Shown one piece after another: positions 7,617 through 17,414 of a stretch of DNA of 64,000 nucleotides (positions within the stretch are counted from its first letter, which is position 1; each line of letters opens with the position of its first letter). The DNA comes from Carpediemonas membranifera (taxonomy: Eukaryota; Fornicata), in assembly GCA_019828565.1 (NCBI GenBank), contig JAHDYR010000020.1, positions 124,001 through 188,000 on the forward strand, in the 5' to 3' direction. The notes under the pieces are model-generated. The model worked only from the letters and a program-made list of their open reading frames with translations, was not told the DNA's origin and did no database searches. Both the position numbers and the translations under genes were made by a program.

Positions 7617-9710
7617 CTACTCCCAATCTCCAACGCCGAACATCATGGCCACCTCGCCTGGATCGAGCCTCTCGCTGTCGAGCAGCATCCTCAGCCGGCC
7701 CTCGTATCCGGCCCCGCCCCTCAGGGCAACGAGCGCCGAGTATTGCCGGATGAGGTTGTCCTTCAGCGGGGCCAGGTCGACCGCGGGGGCCGTCTCCGTG
7801 AGCTCCGGGGGGATGGGCTCGTCGTCCTCGTCGGCAAACGCGGTAAGCTGGGCAGCGATGTTCGCTATCGTGGTTTGGCGTTGGGCCGCGGCCTCTCTCT
7901 CGAGCGGGGCGAGGCTCAGCTTGAGGGCGGACACCACGCCGACAGGCCCGACCTGCACGTCCTGGTCGACCTCGGTGTCCAACTCAGACAGCTTCAGAGT
8001 CAAATACGATGCAATAAACTGCACTGCAGCTATATCTGACGACATTACGGAAAAGCTGCCGTTCGACACAACAAGGGTGAGGATCGCACCAGTTGACCTG
8101 TGGCGGTAGTTAAACGTGGCCGAGTCAGCATGCGCCTTGGGCGGCTCCGGGAAGACAGACCCGAGCAGGGGGCAGATCAGAAGAATGTTGACCTCGGCGC
8201 CGGTGAGCGTCACGCGAGTACCACCAAGGGAAGGCTCGTCTGAGGCGTAGCGTTCGTAGCTGTGCAGAGGGCAGACGTCGACTCGGCTGACTGCGCACAG
8301 ACTGCTCGTTGGGAAGAACGACGACAGCGTGAAGAGTCCGCCGACGCCCTCGGTCAGCCCAATCGTAATCGTCGCAGAGGTTGACGCTTGCTGGAACAGG
8401 AGCCGTGCTACCTCAGCCGAGTCTGCGGTGGCAGGGCTTGACATAATCACAGATTCAGGAGTGGATCTAATGATGTGCCATCCTGATTCTGGACATGAAA
8501 CTAATACGGAAGCCATCGGACTGACAGATGAAATCTGGATCTCTATCGCGTTCGCGACATACGAGGTCGAAACCTGCACAGTCGGTAGAGTCACTAGGGA
8601 GCTTGACCCGGCGTCCTTCTTCGCAACCTTGCCTCGGAGCTTCGCCTCCTCGGCTGTAAGCTTCTGTATAGTCGCCCGAAGTCCTTTGATGCGGTCTGCC
8701 CGGTGCGTTGACGATGTCACGGCATGCTCGGGGCCGACCTCGTTGTCATCGAACGTGTAGGCTGCCGACTCGGTGAAATAAAGCACGGAAACTTGGCCAG
8801 CATCTGTCACTACGAGGACGGTCGGGCTAGTGTCCATGGGGAGAAGATCTGACACAAATCTGACCCGTATGACTCCGTTGAGTCGCCGGTGGAACATGAC
8901 TCGGCCCTTGAGGTCGACAGCAATCAAACTGTCCACTGTGGCAATCAGAGTGTATTCCGGAGTGCCGGAAGTTGCCGGGCAGACTGCGATGTGTCTTCCC
9001 TGTGCAGCTTCGGGCAGCGAGATGACGCTGAGGGACCCGTCGTCAGGGTCGACGTGGACGATCTCCCCGGTGCAAAGGATGGCCAGTCTGCCCGTGTCTT
9101 CGCAGATGCCAACAGCGAGACCGTTGCTTGGCAGGGACTCGACTCGGATCAAGTCGCCTCTGATTGAGATAATCTTAAACTCAGTTGCTGTGAGGTATAA
9201 AATCTGACCTTGTGCGAGCATTGGGATGACATCGATGATCGTGTGGGTGGACACAAGCTTGTTGAGCACCTGCCCGTCGTGATCGAGGAGTACTACCATC
9301 AGCTCCGTGATGGTGACGATAGTTTCATCCACAACGACCAGACCGGTGATCGGTTCGATAAACGAGGAGTGAATCTCATCGGATATGCGGCCGCTGGATA
9401 GAACGTGGTATACTGAGTGGCCGATGGCGACGTAGGCGGAAGAGGTGTCGATCTTGCCGTCAGAGTATGAGAAGCATGCGGCTGTGATCGGTTCAGTGAG
9501 AATCACATCTGGCGCAGTCCATTCCCACTCTATAGTTGCCCCCTTGGTCGTATCACGCCAACACTTCACCTGGTTACGCCCAGATGTGGTCAGAACGAAG
9601 CGCCCCTTCTTATTTGAGCCCCCGGATGGAAGGCTGGGGCCAACATCGATACTACATTGGTGCATTAGATCTAGCGATATAATAGTGTCCACATTGGTCT
9701 GAAAAGACAT
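7617..9710 (-). CDS. Large beta-propeller protein, BBS2/BBS7-like architecture
   Basis: A 697-residue soluble protein. The first 340 or so residues are beta-rich with repeated blade-like strands (for example YVAIGHSVYHVLSSG, LLDHDGQVLNKL, LIAVDLKGRVMFHRRL). A coiled coil of about 35 residues follows (RIKGLRATIQKLTAEEAKL, near 345-375), then a beta-sandwich-like region, then a helical C terminus. Propeller, coiled coil, GAE-like domain and helical hairpin is the order seen in the BBSome subunits BBS2 and BBS7, which carry cargo into cilia, and this neighbourhood has other ciliary genes. No diagnostic motif fixes the identity. There is no intron. Confidence 0.35.
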   Translation of the reverse strand: MSFQTNVDTIISLDLMHQCSIDVGPSLPSGGSNKKGRFVLTTSGRNQVKCWRDTTKGATIEWEWTAPDVILTEPITAACFSYSDGKIDTSSAYVAIGHSVYHVLSSGRISDEIHSSFIEPITGLVVVDETIVTITELMVVLLDHDGQVLNKLVSTHTIIDVIPMLAQGQILYLTATEFKIISIRGDLIRVESLPSNGLAVGICEDTGRLAILCTGEIVHVDPDDGSLSVISLPEAAQGRHIAVCPATSGTPEYTLIATVDSLIAVDLKGRVMFHRRLNGVIRVRFVSDLLPMDTSPTVLVVTDAGQVSVLYFTESAAYTFDDNEVGPEHAVTSSTHRADRIKGLRATIQKLTAEEAKLRGKVAKKDAGSSSLVTLPTVQVSTSYVANAIEIQISSVSPMASVLVSCPESGWHIIRSTPESVIMSSPATADSAEVARLLFQQASTSATITIGLTEGVGGLFTLSSFFPTSSLCAVSRVDVCPLHSYERYASDEPSLGGTRVTLTGAEVNILLICPLLGSVFPEPPKAHADSATFNYRHRSTGAILTLVVSNGSFSVMSSDIAAVQFIASYLTLKLSELDTEVDQDVQVGPVGVVSALKLSLAPLEREAAAQRQTTIANIAAQLTAFADEDDEPIPPELTETAPAVDLAPLKDNLIRQYSALVALRGGAGYEGRLRMLLDSERLDPGEVAMMFGVGDWE

Positions 9711-9741
9711 CCCTTGCCTCCGCTTTCGTCAAAAAGGCAAT

Positions 9742-9753
9742 GTGCAGTTTAAC
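9742..9753. promoter_or_regulatory. Putative promoter motif, beta-propeller gene
   Basis: GTGCAGTTTAAC on the plus strand lies 32 nt upstream of the gene at 7617-9710. Relative to that minus-strand gene it is in the reverse orientation. Confidence 0.4.
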
Positions 9754-9818
9754 AAAAAAAATACTCGGTGCTCTCAAGGGTCAGTCAAGTGTTTAATACT
9801 GCGAAATACAGTTGTCTC

Positions 9819-10860
9819 TCACTTACCCTTCGACAAACTAGTCCAGAACTGCTCGAGCTTCTTACTCTTCCCTCCCTTCATCGCCGGCTTGGGGGACGTC
9901 GTCTCCGACCCGGTCTTCGCCGCTGCCGAGGCTGGACCAAGCTGGGAGGCGAGATCCTTAGCGAACTGCTCTTCCGATCTCACGCGCGACTCCTGGCCGG
10001 CCACGACCTTCGACACAGACGGGGCGGGGATCTTGGCTGTCGCTAGTGACCCCAGTTTCGCGGTCATGTCAGCAAGTGCCGTGCGCTTGTCCAGGCCGGG
10101 CGGACAGAACAACGCCTCTGCTCCCCGCACGTTAATCTGCGGCCTCTTGAAAACGCCAGAAACGGCCGCCTCTATGATTGGGCGGACAGTGGGTCCGTGG
10201 GCGACCATGCCGACGCCCCGCTCAATACAGAAGGAGCGGATGGAGTGGACGACCATGTCATTGATCTCTGCGAAAGTTTCTGCGTCGCACGAGGACAACA
10301 TCGCCTCATACTCGGTGGGGATGGAGAACTGCGCAGTCTTAAGCGCGGCAAGCCTATCACCGCCAGTCACCAGCACGAATGCTTCCTTTGAGCCACTAGC
10401 CCCGGCCCATGTCGACGGCGCATCGTCCGTGGACACCCGAGCAAGGTCGAGGGTCGGCCCAAGCTTGATCAGCGCCTCCTGGACAGACCAGGGCCTTGCG
10501 GCGTTGACCACGCCAAACACGACGGCCGGCTTGCCGATGACCGCGGGTATGTCCACGGTCGGATGGGTTGGGTCGACGCTTACGGCCCAAAGAACTACGG
10601 AGGAGAGGCCTGGGATCGAACGGATGATCACTGGAGCACTCACAGTGGTTGTTGATGTACCACTGAGCTTCTGAAAGTCTGTAGATTCTGAATTAGAAGA
10701 AGAGGGGAAGGAACGAACTCTCTTCAGACAGCTCATCGAGGATCAGGTCGTGGCCGCTGCCAGATTGTCCAATAAAAACAATGTGAATGGCTTCTTGCCC
10801 AGCTAATCCGATTGAGTCCTCGGATTTCTGTTCAGCGACCAGCTCCTGCCAGGTCGTCAT
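9819..10860 (-). CDS. Dynein light intermediate chain-like protein
   Basis: A 336-residue protein from two exons (10719-10860 and 9819-10687). The 31-nt intron at 10688-10718 starts GTTCGT and ends CTAATTCAG. Exon 1 opens MTTWQELVAEQ and carries a strand plus P-loop-like turn, HIVFIGQSGSGHD. The family has such a Ras-like G-domain near the N terminus, opening with Trp. The usual Lys-Ser/Thr of the P-loop is replaced by His-Asp, so nucleotide binding is doubtful. A later segment (VVFGVVNAARPWSVQEALIKL) matches the LIC region containing a Pro-Trp. It would link dynein heavy chains to cargo or to intraflagellar transport. The tail is basic and Ala/Ser-rich. Confidence 0.5.
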
Positions 10861-11056
10861 CAAGCGTGTCGTTTTCTTGCCTCGAATACATTTTCGATTT
10901 ACGGAACAGTAAATCTGAATTCATACCTTAACCCAGGACAGCAGTCGCCATTAAATCAGCTGAGGCCTTCTTCTACCACATTTCCGCATCACCTCGCCCT
11001 CTTTCCAAGCATTCAACCAGCCGGCCACCCAAGCGTCAAACTACTCTTTATACATC

Positions 11057-11947
11057 TCACTGCTCCCTCAGATCTGCAAAATATGGGTGCTGCAGTGCCG
11101 CAGCCGCAGATATACGCTTCTTCGGGTCGTATTGAAGCAGCGAGTTGAGCAAATCAATACCGTCAACCCCCAGCTTCGGGACCACATCCTCGAGACGCAT
11201 GCCAGGGTACTTGGGCCACGTGCTCTTCTCCCCATACTGCGGCATTGAGACAATCGAGGGCCAGATATTCTCATTGGGGGTGCCGAGGATCTTGAAGATC
11301 CGCACGAGCTCATCCCTCTCGGTTCGGCCCGGGAACAGGGGTTCGCCGTTCGACATCTCCGCGAAGATCACCCCGCATGACCACATGTCGACCGAAGTGT
11401 CGTACACGCGGTTGCCCATGAGGATGTCGGGTGCCCTGTACCAGAGCGTGACAACCTCGTTCGTGTATGTGCGGACTGGGATGCCGAAGGCCCGGGCGAG
11501 GCCGAAGTCAGCCAGTTTGAGGACGCCCTTGTCGCTGATGAGGAGGTTTTGGGGCTTGAGGTCGCGATGGAGGACCTTCTTTTCATGGCAAAAGGCGATG
11601 CCCTTGAGTAGTTGGTACATGTAGTGCTTCACCTCCTTGGGAGTGAGCTTCTGGTTGTGTAGGTCCATGACTTTCTTGAGATCATGGTCGAGGAACTCGA
11701 AGACGAGTGTCAGCTTGTTCTCAGTGTGGATGACTTCGATCAGCTTCACGATGTTCGGGTGGTTGAGTTCTCGAAGAAGGCTGATTTCGCGAATAGCGGT
11801 GCTAGGCACGCCTTCGTCCTCAGATTCAAGGCGAATACGCTTCAGGGCAACAATGAGCTTCGGATCGGCCTTTGAATGCGCCTTCCAGACAACACCATAA
11901 GTTCCTTCACCAACACGGTCTTCTCTAACGTACCTGCTTAGCGACAT
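11057..11947 (-). CDS. PSTAIRE cyclin-dependent kinase
   Basis: A complete 296-residue kinase. It has the Gly loop GEGTYGVV, an intact PSTAIRE cyclin-binding helix (about residues 46-52), the catalytic loop [11 protein letters not shown], and the activation segment with [15 protein letters not shown]. The Thr-Tyr pair at the N-lobe glycine loop, usual for inhibitory phosphorylation, is only partly kept (Thr-Tyr present in GEGTYG). The segment [21 protein letters not shown] is reminiscent of CDK1/CDK5-type enzymes. It would drive cell-cycle transitions with cyclins in the nucleus and cytoplasm. There is no intron. Confidence 0.95.
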   Translation of the reverse strand: MSLSRYVREDRVGEGTYGVVWKAHSKADPKLIVALKRIRLESEDEGVPSTAIREISLLRELNHPNIVKLIEVIHTENKLTLVFEFLDHDLKKVMDLHNQKLTPKEVKHYMYQLLKGIAFCHEKKVLHRDLKPQNLLISDKGVLKLADFGLARAFGIPVRTYTNEVVTLWYRAPDILMGNRVYDTSVDMWSCGVIFAEMSNGEPLFPGRTERDELVRIFKILGTPNENIWPSIVSMPQYGEKSTWPKYPGMRLEDVVPKLGVDGIDLLNSLLQYDPKKRISAAAALQHPYFADLREQ

Positions 11948-12465
11948 GGAGAATTAGTCAGGTTTGAAGCTCGCTTTCGTTTTGACACGCATCCGGGCCG
12001 CAGGTTACGCGCCGGTGACCGCTCCGACTAATATCCCCCCTCCCGCTGACACCGCGGTCGCCCCAGACCGTGGACCCGAGTCAGTGTTTGATGTGTCGTC
12101 TCCTCCTCCCGGTGACACAGTGGTGTCGCTCTGGGTGGACTTGAGTCAGTCGGACGTGCCGGCCTACATGCTTCCCTGCGGTGTATGTAGATGTGGTCAG
12201 TTAGCCTGTTGCTCGGGTGGTTAACAAGGGTGAAGGAATAAAATGATGGTTACGCCATATCTCAGTAAATGTCAAAGATTTGGTCTGATTGTCTCGAATA
12301 CGATTCAAATGCGGGGCAGAGTCAACAATGCCATGCTTGACTCGCGCCAGAGTCGAGTGAGGCAACACAGTGACCGTTTCGATCCAACGACTGACAGGAG
12401 TACTCAGAGCCAAAACCAGACAGAATACGACCCAGAGCGCTCTTTACAAATGTCAGTATGATACA
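11948..12465. other. Intergenic, no gene seen
   Basis: About 520 bp between the CDK gene and the LRR gene. Short plus-strand frames are present but show no domain or bias, and I see no promoter motif or repeat. Confidence 0.5.
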
Positions 12466-14000
12466 TCAGCGCTGCTCCCCCAGGCCCATGAGCTGTGCCT
12501 GCTCCCTCAGCATCCCGTTCTCACTCTCGAGTCGCGACAGCTCGCCCTTAAGCTGCCCGACGTACCGGGTCATCCTCTCCTCATACGCCCTGCACCGAGT
12601 GCCCAGCTCGCCCAGCAGTTGGACAAGGAACACCGCCCCGTCCTCGGGGATGGTCTTGCGGCCGTCTGAGAGAAGCGTCCGGACGCTGGTGGCGGCGTGC
12701 CCGAGGATCTCCTCGTACACCAGCCGCGGGACACCGTTGCTGAACGTCAGTGGGGCCTCGGTCGTCTCTGCGATCTCCGACATGATCCCTTCATAGTCGA
12801 TCACGGGGGTGGGGTCGGGCGCCACGTCTCGTCCTCCGTGGGCCAGGGCGTTGAGCACACTGAGAGCTGCGCTGGCGACCACGTGCCTGTCCTCTGCGGC
12901 GTCCTCGTCGCTCCCGTCGACCGGCTCGACGTACTCGAACTCGTGCCACCTCCTCTCCTCCCTCCCGCGGGGGGGTCTTCCAGCCTCAGCCTGGGGCCTG
13001 GTGTGGTCCAGCTCTCTGGGCTCCCTGGGAATACCGGCGTCGTCGCTGTCGAGCTCCTTGAGCATCCGTCGGGTGTCGGGGGTGCGGCTAATTTGCAGGT
13101 TCAACTCGGTCTCGAGCCGCAACTCCTCCTTGCGGGTATCCTCGAGCATTTGCAGGTCTCTTGGCAGCTTGCCGCGGGAGGAGGATCTTTGCTGGCGAGC
13201 GGTGGCGTTGTCGGCAATAATCCGGTCCAACTCGGTCAGCTTCCCCGCAGACAGCTTGTTGTGCTTCAAAATCAGCTCAGTAAGCGAATGATTACTCTTG
13301 AGTGCGCTGGCAATCGCTCTAAACGATGTAGTACCCACGCCGTTCGCCGTCAGGTCGAGTGTCGACAGTGACAGGTTATACTGCAAGTTCTGGACTAGTT
13401 CGACGACATGGCGCTGTATGTTGTTGGACCCGAGCCTCAGGACCTCGAGCTGGAAGCGGGCCCCGAGAATGTTGAACGTTCGCGCCATGGCTTCGGCGAA
13501 CTGTCCTCCGAGGTCGTTCGTGGTGAAGTCAAGCACGGTGAGCTCTGGGGCAGTGGGGGTAGAGCCGCTGTGGAGCGCGTCTGCTATTCTGGCGGCGTTT
13601 CCGTCGGAGAGGTGGCACGTGTCCAGATAGAGCTCCCGGATATGGGTCCCCTGCTGCAAAAACTTCGTCAACTCACCGGTGCACTTGTCGTTCATCACAT
13701 TGCGGGAGAGGCGGAGGATGAATCCCTTGGGGGAGCGAAGGAGCGTGCGCATGAGGGGGCGCAGGTCTGCATGAGTGATGGCGGGGAAAACGAACCTTCG
13801 GGCTTCAACTTCCGCTCAGAAAGGTTGAAGTCAAATACTGAATCGTCGCTGTCGTCCACATGATTGATGAACGTGTTGCGTACGAGCGAGAGCGGCTGGA
13901 CATTGGAATCACGAGTGGCAGCGCAATAGCTGGATAACAAAGGGGATCAGAAGACATACAATTCGTCCAAAAGCTCTGGTGTTACTTGTTCTGCAGTCAT
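12466..14000 (-). CDS. Leucine-rich repeat protein with C-terminal coiled coil
   Basis: A 491-residue protein from three exons (13960-14000, 13796-13929, 12466-13766). The introns are 30 nt (13930-13959, GTATGT...TTATCCAG) and 29 nt (13767-13795, GTTCGT...ATGCAG). Splicing joins LLDE to FYCAATRDSN and LKPE to DLRPLMRTLL. The first 230 residues hold ribonuclease-inhibitor-type LRRs (ELYLDTCHLSDGNAARIADAL, LDLTANGVGTTSFRAIASAL). A charged linker and a short C-terminal coiled coil (GQLKGELSRLESENGMLREQ) follow. This architecture resembles LRR scaffolds of cilia or actin regulators. The ATG at 13998-14000 is supported by a promoter motif about 45 nt upstream. Confidence 0.7.
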
Positions 14001-14043
14001 ATTGGGTACTCCGCCCGTGAAGCCCACGACAAATTTCTTCGTC

Positions 14044-14056
14044 CTTAAACTGCGCG
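14044..14056 (-). promoter_or_regulatory. Putative promoter motif, LRR gene
   Basis: In gene orientation it reads GCGCAGTTTAAGG, about 44 nt before the ATG at 14000. Confidence 0.45.
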
Positions 14057-14194
14057 GAGGTCGGCAAAACGCTCCAAACTGGCTGCTCAGTCGTTCCGCC
14101 CTCTTCACGAGTCGATATCTGGTCAGATGAACGTCGCGCATTTGACCAGGTCCGATTGCCACTAATCTGTCATTTACCATGGGATACTCTGCCT

Positions 14195-14792
14195 TTAGAG
14201 CACGAGGCAGCCACCGCCGCTCTTCTTGGCGGGCTTGGTGGGGTTCTTGGCCTCCTCCTCGAGCACCTTGGTCGTCAGGTCCATGAAGGTCTGCTCGATG
14301 TTGATGTCCTCCTTGGCAGAGGTCTCGATGAACAGGCAGCTGAACTCCTCGGCAAGAGCCTTGCCCTCCTCTTCGGAGACGGCGCGCTCCTCGTCGAGAT
14401 CGGACTTGTTGCCGACAAGGATGAGGGGAACCTCGGTCTTCTCCTTGACGCGGAGGATCTGCTCGCGGAGAGTGCGGCAGTCATCGAAGGACGCCTGGGA
14501 GGTAACAGAGTAGACAAGGACGAAACCATTGGCATCGCGCATGTACTGGTCGCGGAGAGAAGAATACTCCTCCTGGCCAGCGGTATCAAGGATGTCGAGA
14601 AGAATAGCCTCGCCACCGCAGTCCACCTGCTTCTTGTAGAAGTCCTGTGTGAGAAATGGAAAGAATTGGACAAACCTGGATTGTGGGATCATATTTGGCG
14701 ACGAACTTGCCCTTCACGAATCTTACAGTGATTGCGGACTTACCGACACCACCAGATCCCATCACCACTACCTTTGCGCTGCTCAGACTCAT
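14195..14792 (-). CDS. Ras-family small GTPase
   Basis: A 188-residue GTPase from two exons (14676-14792 and 14195-14644). The 31-nt intron at 14645-14675 starts GTTTGT and ends CTCACACAG. The G motifs are G1 GSGGVGKS, G2 YDPTIQD (effector loop, restored by splicing), G3 [16 protein letters not shown]4 NKSD and G5 ETSAK. It ends in CLVL, a CAAX box that predicts geranylgeranylation because of the terminal Leu, with a polybasic AKKSGGG just before. The effector and switch sequences place it in the Ras/Rap group, and it probably signals from the plasma membrane. Confidence 0.95.
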
Positions 14793-14976
14793 AGTTTTCG
14801 AATTAGAAACAACGCACTTTAAGAATTACTTGCATACGCTAGGGCACACATAAATAATGGGAAAGTATTAAATGACTTCCAGAGTGGTCAATACCCTCGA
14901 CAGGAAACGAGGCATGCCATCAAATGCCACAGGTTGCGCTCCAATCTCTTCAGAAAATGGCTATCTTCGGTATCGC

Positions 14977-15477
14977 TCAATAACGGCCTCTTCGGTCGCG
15001 ATTATCGAACGGGCGATCCCTCCGGTCGCTATACCCACCGTCTCTGGGTCCCCTCCGGTCATCGCGGCCTCTCGTATCGTATCGATCGCGGCTGTCATAG
15101 CGCTTGTCATCGAAACGGGACCGGTCCTGAGGGTATCCACCGCGTCTATCTCTGTTGTACCCACGGCCACGGTCATCCCGGTCGTCCCAGCGCATATCAC
15201 GCCTTTCGGTGCGCTGAGGGGCAAACTTCTGAAGAGCAATGCGCATTCGAATCTGACGCTGTAGGTACAAGGCCCAAATAGCGTCTGTAAAGCCATAGTT
15301 GTACCGTGTATCGAGCTCAACGCGATTTGTAACGTGCTCCTGCTCGTGAGCGAGCAGCTGCAGAAGAGATCCCTCTTCAAGCACAATTTCAACGGGATCC
15401 TCCTCTTCTTCATACTGCTCCTCCTCATCATACCCAGAGAGGTACATCAGCCTCGGATCCTCCGCTATATCCTCCAT
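14977..15477 (-). CDS. Arg/Asp-rich tail protein, possible RNA-binding
   Basis: A 166-residue protein of unknown family. The first 90 residues are acidic and helical (DEEEQYEEEEDPVEI, then NYGFTDAIWALYLQRQIRMR). The last 75 are a low-complexity run of RD, RG, RRG and YD repeats, like the disordered RGG/RD tails of RNA-binding and splicing proteins. No RRM or other folded domain is visible. The ATG at 15475-15477 is the only suitable start. There is no intron. Confidence 0.6.
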   Translation of the reverse strand: MEDIAEDPRLMYLSGYDEEEQYEEEEDPVEIVLEEGSLLQLLAHEQEHVTNRVELDTRYNYGFTDAIWALYLQRQIRMRIALQKFAPQRTERRDMRWDDRDDRGRGYNRDRRGGYPQDRSRFDDKRYDSRDRYDTRGRDDRRGPRDGGYSDRRDRPFDNRDRRGRY

Positions 15478-15828
15478 AACGTTGCCGAGTGTTTCGCAGG
15501 TTATGCAACACGCGGTGTGCTCCGAAGGGTCAGTAAAGTGACTGCGAGTGTAACGCCGGAGTCGCGGGGGGGGGGGCTCAAGAGCGGTCTCAAATACGTG
15601 ATCCTTGCGCTCGCGACAGTATCGGTTCGGCTGCCAGTTGACTCGACCTGTGCCAGCGATGCTGTCTGAGAGACTAAGCTATACATTGTGCTATGACATA
15701 CAGATAGCGGGCCTGTAACCTGCCCCCGCCGGAACCTGTGATCGCCCTGCTCTGAGCCTTCGAGATATCCGGATTCCCGAGGTGTAAGTGCCCGGGCCGA
15801 GAATTGTATGCGATAATAGACTATATAT
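15478..15828. other. Intergenic with a short poly-G tract
   Basis: About 350 bp between eIF5A and the RD-rich gene. It contains a run of nine or ten G near 15570 on the plus strand. No conserved frame, promoter motif or repeat was found. Confidence 0.5.
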
Positions 15829-16293
15829 TTAGTTGTTGGACTCCTTGAAGGAGATGATGGACTCCTCGCCCATAGCCTTCTGGACGGAGACGATGAGGTC
15901 CTTGCCGTCGTCGAAAGCGGCACGCATCTCGTCGCCAATCTCGCCCTCGGGGCACTTGAGGTCGTCGCGGGTCTTGCCATCGTCGGTCATGAGGGAGCAG
16001 AAGCCGTCCTCCTCGATGTCGATGAGCATGTAATCGCCCTTGGTGACGAAGGGGATCTCGGTGTTGTGGGTGGAGGGGCAGATATCCTCAAGCTTGCGGC
16101 CAGTGAAGATGTCGATAGCGACAACGTGGACCTTGGCGTGGCCGTGCTTGCCGGTCTTGGAGACAGAGGTCTCAACAACCTTGCAGGGACGGTTCTTGAT
16201 GACGACAAAGCCGCCCTTTCTCAAGGTACCAGCCTGAGCGGGGTAGGTGGTAGCGGCACCAGCATCGGCACGTTCGAACTCGACGTCAGACAT
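15829..16293 (-). CDS. Translation factor eIF5A
   Basis: A 154-residue eIF5A, full length for the family. The hypusine loop SKTGKHGHAK is intact, with the modifiable Lys between Gly and His. The N-terminal SH3-like domain and C-terminal OB fold (DICPSTHNTEIPFV onward) are both present. It promotes peptide-bond formation and termination on ribosomes and needs deoxyhypusine synthase elsewhere in the genome. The ATG at 16291-16293 starts MSDVEFE, and an in-frame upstream extension is not family-like. Confidence 0.96.
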   Translation of the reverse strand: MSDVEFERADAGAATTYPAQAGTLRKGGFVVIKNRPCKVVETSVSKTGKHGHAKVHVVAIDIFTGRKLEDICPSTHNTEIPFVTKGDYMLIDIEEDGFCSLMTDDGKTRDDLKCPEGEIGDEMRAAFDDGKDLIVSVQKAMGEESIISFKESNN

Positions 16294-16487
16294 GAGGATC
16301 GCAGTCTCTGTCAATTGAAGGAAAACCCGCGCGACAAAATTGGCTTTAACTTGGTCTTCACGCAGACGACAAAAATCATGGGCAGCACGCATGCCACCCG
16401 CTTTAATAGCGAATTTCGAATGCCTTTTGATAATGATTTCTTGGAAAAAGGCAGGATAAAAAAGAGCAATAACTTGTTTTACAAGAA

Positions 16488-17099
<612 letters not shown>

Positions 17100-17414
17100 T
17101 GATTGTCTTTTGCACGACAAGAGATTATTGCCAAAAATTCTCGCAAGAAAAAAAGTAGCCTTGCATCAATTTCCGGCGCAGCGTAAGCGTGGTTTGCAGC
17201 AGCAGAAGCCCAGTTTGGGATGCATGCTGGTTATTGCCCTCAGATTATCGTGCTCCGAGACAAAAATTCTCTGAGTCTGATTGTGAGCAAAAAATGGAAA
17301 AATGGATTTGGCTTTATGGGCTTGAAGTGGGGCTTTAAGTCGGGCATCGAGGTTGCCTTCTGGCGTTGGGCGATTAGTCGACCACAGCGCTATCAGAGGC
17401 TGTCTTATACTGTA
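17100..17414. other. Intergenic upstream of calmodulin
   Basis: About 315 bp, A/T-richer than its surroundings. Plus-strand open frames here show no domain. It presumably holds the calmodulin promoter, but no copy of the GCAGTTTA motif was seen. Confidence 0.5.

Noticed and set aside
15690-15800. GC-rich palindromic stretch considered as a tRNA or snRNA
   Set aside because: No T-arm (GGTTCGA) or anticodon-arm geometry and no promoter motif could be found.
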